From: CAYPUT01 sp046541715
Lineage (GTDB): Bacteria; Spirochaetota; Spirochaetia; DSM-27196; PWMO01
Assembly: GCA_046541715.1 (NCBI GenBank)
Contig: JBKHCS010000160.1
Coordinates: forward strand, 1-5,820
Reading direction: 5' to 3'
Length of the DNA stretch: 5,820 bases
Numbering within the stretch: position 1 is the stretch's first letter; each line of letters starts with the position of its first letter. Both the position numbers and the translations under genes were made by a program. Below, in pieces: positions 1-3,776 of this stretch. The notes under the pieces are model-generated. The model ran no database searches, had not been told where the DNA came from, and worked only from the letters and a program-made list of their open reading frames with translations.

Positions 1-549
1 TATACCATCCTTCTTAACTCGGCCGAGGACCTCGGGGAGCCGGGGCGGGACGACAGCTACGGTTGGGGGCTGGTGCAGGCAGGAAAGGCGCTGGAGTACT
101 TGATAAACGTCGGGAGGCAGCACGGTGTCGCCCCCTCCGGTGGCGCTTTGAGCCCTAGGACCGAAGGCGGTGGCTCGGTTGGCATCGCCGGGGTAATACC
201 AGGGACGCGACCCCGGGGCGTGGTGCCCCAGCGCCGGGGGGCCCTCCGTCCGACCCCCGGGGCCGAGCGGCACCCGACGCAGATACTCCTGCGCCTCGAA
301 GACGCGGCGAGGGGAGGCCGGGCCGGGGACCGGGGGCGCCCGAGCCTCACGGAAACCGCCCGGCAGGCCGAGGCGCTCGGAAATCTCCACCCCGGCGCCC
401 GGGTCCCTGAGACGCCGGTCAGAGGCGCCGGAGTTATCGTTCTCGAAGCGGCCGACCCCGCGGGATGGCTTACGCTTCTCGAGGAGCTCGCGGCCGACCC
501 GGCGGTGCGCTACGCCCAGCCGGTCTACCGCTATCGGTTGATACAATGA
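1..549 (+). CDS. Subtilisin-like S8 serine peptidase, C-terminal part (5' end outside window)
   Basis: The reading frame is open from base 1, so the start and the catalytic Asp, His and Ser lie upstream; 182 residues are visible. The first ~35 residues (ILLNSAEDLG, then DDSYGWGLVQAGKAL) match the typical end of a subtilase catalytic domain, which follows the GTSMA-type serine helix and closes with a YGxGLV-A element. Next comes a Gly/Pro/Arg-rich linker of roughly 55 residues (bases ~115-270). The last ~90 residues (bases ~271-546) begin with ILLRLEDAAR and end with LEELAADPAVRYAQPVYRY. That end resembles the DPxVxYAEPNY signature of I9/fervidolysin-type subtilase propeptides, which is unusual at the C-terminus. 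The TGA stop overlaps the ATG of the PrcB-like gene, so the two are probably co-translated. The product is presumably exported, but its signal peptide is not visible. Assignment to S8 is an inference from the terminal motif; an internal ATG at 73 is not a plausible true start. Confidence 0.8.
   Translation, partial: YTILLNSAEDLGEPGRDDSYGWGLVQAGKALEYLINVGRQHGVAPSGGALSPRTEGGGSVGIAGVIPGTRPRGVVPQRRGALRPTPGAERHPTQILLRLEDAARGGRAGDRGRPSLTETARQAEALGNLHPGARVPETPVRGAGVIVLEAADPAGWLTLLEELAADPAVRYAQPVYRYRLIQ
546..549 (+). promoter_or_regulatory. ATGA stop/start overlap coupling protease and PrcB-like gene
   Basis: The ATG of the downstream gene (546-548) overlaps the TGA of the protease (547-549). I see no good Shine-Dalgarno in the 20 bases upstream, which fits termination-reinitiation coupling and a fixed ratio of the two proteins. 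Confidence 0.75.
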
Positions 550-1148
550 CGCGTCTATCCGTAACCCCGATTGCCGTGGTCATCTTGTTTTGCGCCATAC
601 TCCTCGCCGGCCCCGGGGTAGAGTCTGGGAGCGCCGGCGGTCAGCTGGAACCGGCCCCGGAGCCGGCGATGGGGCCGTCGCCCGCAGAGGACGCCCCCCC
701 AGTCTGCAACCCCGCCGAGCTCGAACTCGCTTCCGGGACCCACAGCAACGGACTCGTGTCCTTTTCGGTTATCGCCTCCGGCGCAATGGGGGATCGTCGA
801 GAGGCAGGGGTGGAGCTAGTCTCCGACGAGGCCGGATGGACAGGGCTCCGGGAGCGAGGGCTTGTCGAGGAAGATCTTGAAGCACCCGATTTCTCGGAGT
901 CGGCGGCTCTCGTGGTTTACGCCGGCCGCAGGCCGACGGCGGGCTACCGGGTAAGGGTAACCCGGGTCCGTCTGCTACCGGAGACGGCGGGGTCCAACGG
1001 CCGGGAGCTCGTCGTCGAGGCGGTAGCCGAAGGCCCCCCGGAAGGCTCGATGGCCGCGACGGTGGTTACCGCTCCCTACGTGGTTATCACACTATCGACG
1101 GACTCCGCATTAAGCGAAAAACTCACTATAAACCTCAAAATCTTATAG
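546..1148 (+). CDS. Exported PrcB-like protein (protease complex partner)
   Basis: This is a 200-residue protein. Residues ~8-23 are a hydrophobic segment after a short basic N-terminus (MTRLSVTPIAVVILF), read as a Sec signal peptide or membrane anchor. Cys16 lies inside the hydrophobic core without a lipobox, so a lipoprotein is unlikely. A Pro/Glu/Ala-rich spacer follows to about residue 55. The folded part shows the layout of the PrcB family: a WTGL element, then DFSE at ~115-118, then VVYAGRRPTAGY at 123-134 (family pattern G-R-P-T-G-G-Y, here with Ala132), then ELVVEAVAEGPP and a closing TAPYVVITL strand. In Treponema denticola, PrcB is a lipoprotein that associates with the subtilisin-like protease PrtP. 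The coupled S8 gene just upstream supports the same role here. I start at 546 because an in-frame ATG at 465 would lie inside the protease gene and lose the signal peptide. The last ~15 residues are AT-rich in codons and look like an extension. Confidence 0.72.
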   Translation: MTRLSVTPIAVVILFCAILLAGPGVESGSAGGQLEPAPEPAMGPSPAEDAPPVCNPAELELASGTHSNGLVSFSVIASGAMGDRREAGVELVSDEAGWTGLRERGLVEEDLEAPDFSESAALVVYAGRRPTAGYRVRVTRVRLLPETAGSNGRELVVEAVAEGPPEGSMAATVVTAPYVVITLSTDSALSEKLTINLKIL

Positions 1149-1176
1149 ATTACTTAGAATAATTTTCTCTAATCAC
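1149..1176. other. AT-rich stretch after the PrcB-like gene, no terminator seen
   Basis: The base composition changes abruptly from GC-rich to AT-rich at about 1105, inside the end of the PrcB-like gene, and stays AT-rich to about 1215. I find no GC-rich hairpin followed by a T-run here, so read-through from the protease operon into the receptor region is possible. The bases just upstream of 1177 may act as an UP element for the receptor promoter. Confidence 0.45.
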
Positions 1177-1205
1177 TTTACAAAAGTTTTTTTGTCGTTT
1201 AAAAT
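1177..1205 (+). promoter_or_regulatory. Sigma-70-type promoter of MCP1
   Basis: The -35 is TTTACA (1177-1182), the spacer is 17 bp, and the -10 is TAAAAT (1200-1205), set in an AT-rich island. The same arrangement, in ungapped alignment, lies upstream of MCP2, which strengthens the call. The expected transcription start is about 1212. Confidence 0.65.
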
Positions 1206-1211
1206 CACTTT

Positions 1212-1357
1212 TGTAGCCTTGTGAGTTGACGGTTTTGTGTGTTCACGGGCGCGGTTGTTTCACGTTCCGATAAGAACGGGGCCGAAGGCGTCCGGCGGAC
1301 GCCGCAATAGGGAAGCAGTGCATTTCCCGCCAGGGGAAAGAACGGAGGGATTGAAAA
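1212..1357 (+). promoter_or_regulatory. Long structured 5' leader of MCP1
   Basis: The leader is about 145 nt if the promoter call is right. Visible stems are CGTTC/GAACG (1263-1267 with 1274-1278), GGCGTCC/GGACGCC with a 3-nt loop (1287-1303), and TTTCCC/GGGAAA (1323-1328 with 1334-1339) just before the ribosome binding site. Two alternatives compete. GGGAA at 1310-1314 can pair with TTCCC at 1324-1328. CGTTC at 1263-1267 can pair with a second GAACG at 1340-1344, which touches the Shine-Dalgarno. I do not recognise a known riboswitch class; in particular the c-di-GMP-I core motifs are absent. It could be an unrecognised regulatory RNA or ordinary GC-rich leader sequence. Confidence 0.4.
1344..1349 (+). 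promoter_or_regulatory. Ribosome binding site that fixes the GTG start of MCP1
   Basis: GGAGGG lies 8 nt before the GTG at 1358. An in-frame TGA at 1352-1354 rules out any start further upstream, so the GTG is the earliest possible start and the best placed. Confidence 0.85.
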
Positions 1358-3505
1358 GTGAAGAATATCAAACTAGGCGTCAAACTGATCGGCGGGTTCT
1401 CCGTCGTGGCGGCGATCGTCCTGGTCGTAGGGTTTTTCGGCTGGCAGGGTGCTAACCAACTCAACGATCACGTTGACGAGATCGGGACGGTGCGCCTCCC
1501 GAGTATCGAGTCGCTGATGATCATCAAGACGGAGAGCAACGCGATCCGCATTTCTTTGCGCTCGCTCCTCAATCCGCGCATGACGATGGAGGAGAGGGAA
1601 GAGCAGTACGCAAATATCGAACAATCCCGGCAGAACTACCAGGCTGCCTGGGAGATCTACGAGCAGCTGCCGCAGACCCCCGAGGAAGCGCGGCTCTGGG
1701 ACGAGTTCGTCCCCGCCTGGAACGCCTGGGCAGAAATCAACAACCAATTTCTCGCCGACTCTCGTGAAATCGAGGAGACGACTGTCCTGAACACCGACGA
1801 GTACCTGTCGCGGTTTAACAGCTTTGTTGCGGACCACCATGCGCTGATGGGGCAGGTAAGCAACTACCTCCTTACCGGTGAGGAGTTCTCCGGAGGCGGG
1901 GATCCCACGGCGTGCGATTTCGGTCGCTGGCTGGCGGGGTACAGCACCGACAATCCTGAGATCAGCCGGGCGCTGCAGGAGATCCAGCCCTATCACAACC
2001 AGTTTCACCAGAGCGTAAACGTCATCCGCTCGGCGATACAGGCGGGAAACAGGCAGGCGGCCATTAACGAGTACCGAGACGTGATGGCTCCCGGGGCAAA
2101 CGCCACTTTTGCCTATTTCGACCAGATTCTCGACGAAGCCGACCGCGCCGACGGGCTCTTCGAGGCGATGAACGAGCAGGCGATGGGAATCGCCGTGGAG
2201 CGGCAAGAGGCTGCGGTGGCGCTTCTCGATCAGATCATTCATATCAACGAGGAAGTGGCCGACGAGGCGATCGATACCGCGGTATCCGACGGTGCCAGGG
2301 TGCAGTCTGTCGCGCTGGTGGGCATCGTTCTCGGGGTGGTCCTCGCGCTCTTTCTCGGCTTGATCCTCACGCGGGGCATTACCGGGCCGGTGTATAAGGG
2401 CGTCTCCTTCGCTCAGATGATGGCCCGCGGCGATCTTACCGCGACCCTTGACGTCGATCAAAAAGACGAGATCGGCGTTCTCGCAACGGCGTTGCAGGAG
2501 ATGCGCGACAAGCTGGTCGGCGTCGTAGGAGACGTAGCGTCCGCCTCGGACAACGTCGCTTCGGGGAGCCAGCAGATGTCGAGCACCGCCGAGGAGCTTT
2601 CTCAGGGAGCCACCGAGCAGGCGGCAAGCGCCGAGGAAGTCTCCTCTTCGATGGAGGAGATGGCCTCCAACATTCGGCAGAACGCGGACAACGCGATGCA
2701 GACGGACAGCATTTCTCAGAAGTCGTCTCAGGACGCCACCGAAGGCGGGAAGGCCGTCCAAGAGACCGTCCATGCGATGCGGAACATCGCCGAGAAGATC
2801 AACATTATCGAAGAGATCGCCCGGCAGACCAACCTGCTGGCCCTGAACGCCGCTATCGAGGCGGCCCGGGCCGGCGAGGCCGGGAAGGGATTCGCCGTTG
2901 TCGCCTCGGAGGTTCGGAAACTGGCCGAGCGGAGCCAGGCGGCGGCCGCGGAAATCGGCGAGCTCTCCAATACGAGCGTCGCGGTAGCAGAGCGGGCGGG
3001 GGAGATGCTCTCCCAGATGGTCCCGGATATCCAGAAGACCGCGGAGCTTGTCCAGGAGATTAGCGCGGCGAGCAACGAGCAGAACTCCGGAGCCGAGCAG
3101 ATTAACAAGGCGATCGCGCAGCTCGACCAGATCATCCAGCAGAACGCGTCTGCGAGCGAGGAGATGGCCTCGATGTCCGAGGAGCTTACCGCCCAGGCGG
3201 ACAACCTCAAACAGGCGGTCTCTTTCTTCAAGCTCGACGGTAAAGCGCAGCGGAAGGCCCTCGCGCCGCCGGCGGCCTACGGCGGTGGAAACGGCTCGGC
3301 GTTCCGGGGGGCGGTGGCCGCCCACGCCGGCGCCGCGAAGGGCGGCGGGACCACCAAGCGCTCGACCGAAACCGGGATAGCTTTAGCGGAGAGAGAGCAA
3401 GGAGCGGCCCGTCCGAAGCCGGGGGACGCCAAGAAGTTCTCCCTCGATTCGGCGGAATCCCGGGTAGCCCTCGACCTCGGAGACGAAGAGTTCGAGGAAT
3501 ATTAG
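1358..3505 (+). CDS. Methyl-accepting chemotaxis protein MCP1 with extracytoplasmic CZB-like sensor
   Basis: A complete transmembrane chemoreceptor of 715 residues. TM1 is ~10-29 and TM2 ~318-337. The ~290-residue extracytoplasmic helical region between them resembles a 4HB_MCP-type sensor. Within it, ~160-225 looks like a chemoreceptor zinc-binding (CZB) domain: His160/His161, Cys186 in CDFGRWL, and His213-x3-His217. HAMP is ~338-390, with Pro344 and DEIG at 370-373. The signalling hairpin is ~395-625, with its CheA/CheW-contacting tip around EIARQTN (486-492). Likely methylation pairs are Glu426/427, Glu433/434 and Glu601/602. A flexible Gly/Ala/Pro-rich tail of ~85 residues ends in EFEEY, which fits the x-[HFYW]-x2-[HFYW] pattern of CheR-tethering pentapeptides. 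The start is GTG. The role is to sense a ligand, possibly zinc-dependent, and control CheA kinase. The signalling hairpin is identical in protein sequence to that of MCP2; the sensors are unrelated in sequence. The receptor identity is certain; the ligand is unknown. Confidence 0.95.
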   Translation: MKNIKLGVKLIGGFSVVAAIVLVVGFFGWQGANQLNDHVDEIGTVRLPSIESLMIIKTESNAIRISLRSLLNPRMTMEEREEQYANIEQSRQNYQAAWEIYEQLPQTPEEARLWDEFVPAWNAWAEINNQFLADSREIEETTVLNTDEYLSRFNSFVADHHALMGQVSNYLLTGEEFSGGGDPTACDFGRWLAGYSTDNPEISRALQEIQPYHNQFHQSVNVIRSAIQAGNRQAAINEYRDVMAPGANATFAYFDQILDEADRADGLFEAMNEQAMGIAVERQEAAVALLDQIIHINEEVADEAIDTAVSDGARVQSVALVGIVLGVVLALFLGLILTRGITGPVYKGVSFAQMMARGDLTATLDVDQKDEIGVLATALQEMRDKLVGVVGDVASASDNVASGSQQMSSTAEELSQGATEQAASAEEVSSSMEEMASNIRQNADNAMQTDSISQKSSQDATEGGKAVQETVHAMRNIAEKINIIEEIARQTNLLALNAAIEAARAGEAGKGFAVVASEVRKLAERSQAAAAEIGELSNTSVAVAERAGEMLSQMVPDIQKTAELVQEISAASNEQNSGAEQINKAIAQLDQIIQQNASASEEMASMSEELTAQADNLKQAVSFFKLDGKAQRKALAPPAAYGGGNGSAFRGAVAAHAGAAKGGGTTKRSTETGIALAEREQGAARPKPGDAKKFSLDSAESRVALDLGDEEFEEY
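2553..3202 (+). repeat. Near-identical direct repeat, copy 1 (MCP1 signalling domain)
   Basis: This pairs with 4915-5564 at a constant offset of 2362 without gaps. The two differ at 7 of 650 positions (2560, 2599, 2602, 2626, 3103, 3151 and 3181 here), every one a silent third codon position. Bases 2627-3102 are identical (476 bp). Confidence 0.95.
3248..3301 (+). repeat. Tail repeat island, copy 1
   Basis: These 54 bases, encoding QRKALAPPAAYGGGNGSA, are identical to 5610-5663. They are separated from the large repeat by 45 diverged bases, still at the 2362 offset. Confidence 0.9.
3365..3419 (+). repeat. Distal tail repeat island, copy 1
   Basis: These 55 bases, encoding TETGIALAEREQ and onward, are identical to 5766-5820, where the window ends, so the match may extend further. 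The offset here is 2401, because MCP2 carries 39 extra bases (13 codons) in its tail. Confidence 0.9.
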
Positions 3506-3529
3506 ACCGACCCAGACCCAAGGCAAACA

Positions 3530-3568
3530 GGCGGCGCGGCTCCTTCCGGGGCGCGCCGCCTTTTCTTT
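3530..3568 (+). terminator. Intrinsic terminator of MCP1
   Basis: A 9-bp GC-only stem, GGCGGCGCG (3530-3538) with CGCGCCGCC (3552-3560), is followed by TTTTCTTT. It starts 24 nt after the MCP1 stop. An outer pairing GGCAAA (3522-3527) with TTTGCC (3566-3571) could extend it. A second small hairpin, GGGAC-TGA-GTCCC (3572-3584), follows without a T-run. Confidence 0.88.
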
Positions 3569-3584
3569 GCCGGGACTGAGTCCC

Positions 3585-3691
3585 TCGGCGGCTATCCGGT
3601 GGAACCCGATCCTCCCCGGGCACTTCTTTTCTTCCGGTCCTTGAAAGCCTCTAACCGCTGAAAGTTTTTTAAGACCAATTACTCTAATAAC
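3585..3691. other. Non-coding gap between terminator and MCP2 promoter
   Basis: I see no gene here. The first part is GC-rich without a convincing structure. From about 3660 it becomes AT-rich and includes CTCTAATAACTT, which matches the sequence just upstream of the MCP1 -35 and may be an UP element or binding site. Confidence 0.4.
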
Positions 3692-3720
3692 TTGATAAAT
3701 AGATTTTTATCCGTTAAAAT
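3692..3720 (+). promoter_or_regulatory. Sigma-70-type promoter of MCP2
   Basis: The -35 is TTGATA (3692-3697), the spacer is 17 bp, and the -10 is TAAAAT (3715-3720). It aligns without gaps to the MCP1 promoter at an offset of 2515; about 36 of 50 positions match over 1161-1210 and 3676-3725. The expected start is about 3727, giving a leader of about 50 nt with a small imperfect hairpin, GGACCTC/GAGGCCC, at 3731-3746. Confidence 0.75.
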
Positions 3721-3765
3721 GACTTTCGATGGACCTCTTGAGGCCCATGAGACTCAACTATTAAT

Positions 3766-3770
3766 GGAGG
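3766..3770 (+). promoter_or_regulatory. Ribosome binding site that fixes the GTG start of MCP2
   Basis: GGAGG lies 6 nt before the GTG at 3777. An in-frame TAA at 3762-3764 excludes an upstream start, and starting later at the ATG at 3795 would remove the basic N-terminal end of TM1. Confidence 0.85.
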
Positions 3771-3776
3771 CACCCC

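Noticed and set aside
465..545. Longer start for the PrcB-like gene at ATG 465
   Set aside because: The added residues are Arg/Gly-rich, lie within the protease coding sequence in another frame, and would bury the signal peptide found at 546.
1266..1273. TCCGATAA as a flagellar sigma-28 -10 element for MCP1
   Set aside because: There is no TAAA-type -35 at the right distance, and a far better sigma-70-type promoter shared with MCP2 lies upstream.
1212..1357. Cyclic-di-GMP riboswitch in the MCP1 leader
   Set aside because: Chemoreceptor genes are common targets, so I looked, but the conserved core motifs of the GEMM-I class are absent.
1237..1464. Small frames on both strands across the MCP1 leader
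   Set aside because: They have no ribosome binding site or family resemblance, and they run into the MCP1 coding sequence.
1373..3325. Very long open frame (650 codons) on the minus strand opposite MCP1
   Set aside because: It is Arg/Leu/Gly/His-rich and lacks recognisable domains, and it mirrors the codon pattern of a GC-rich chemoreceptor gene. Its resemblance to the minus-strand frame opposite MCP2 comes only from the repeated sense sequence.
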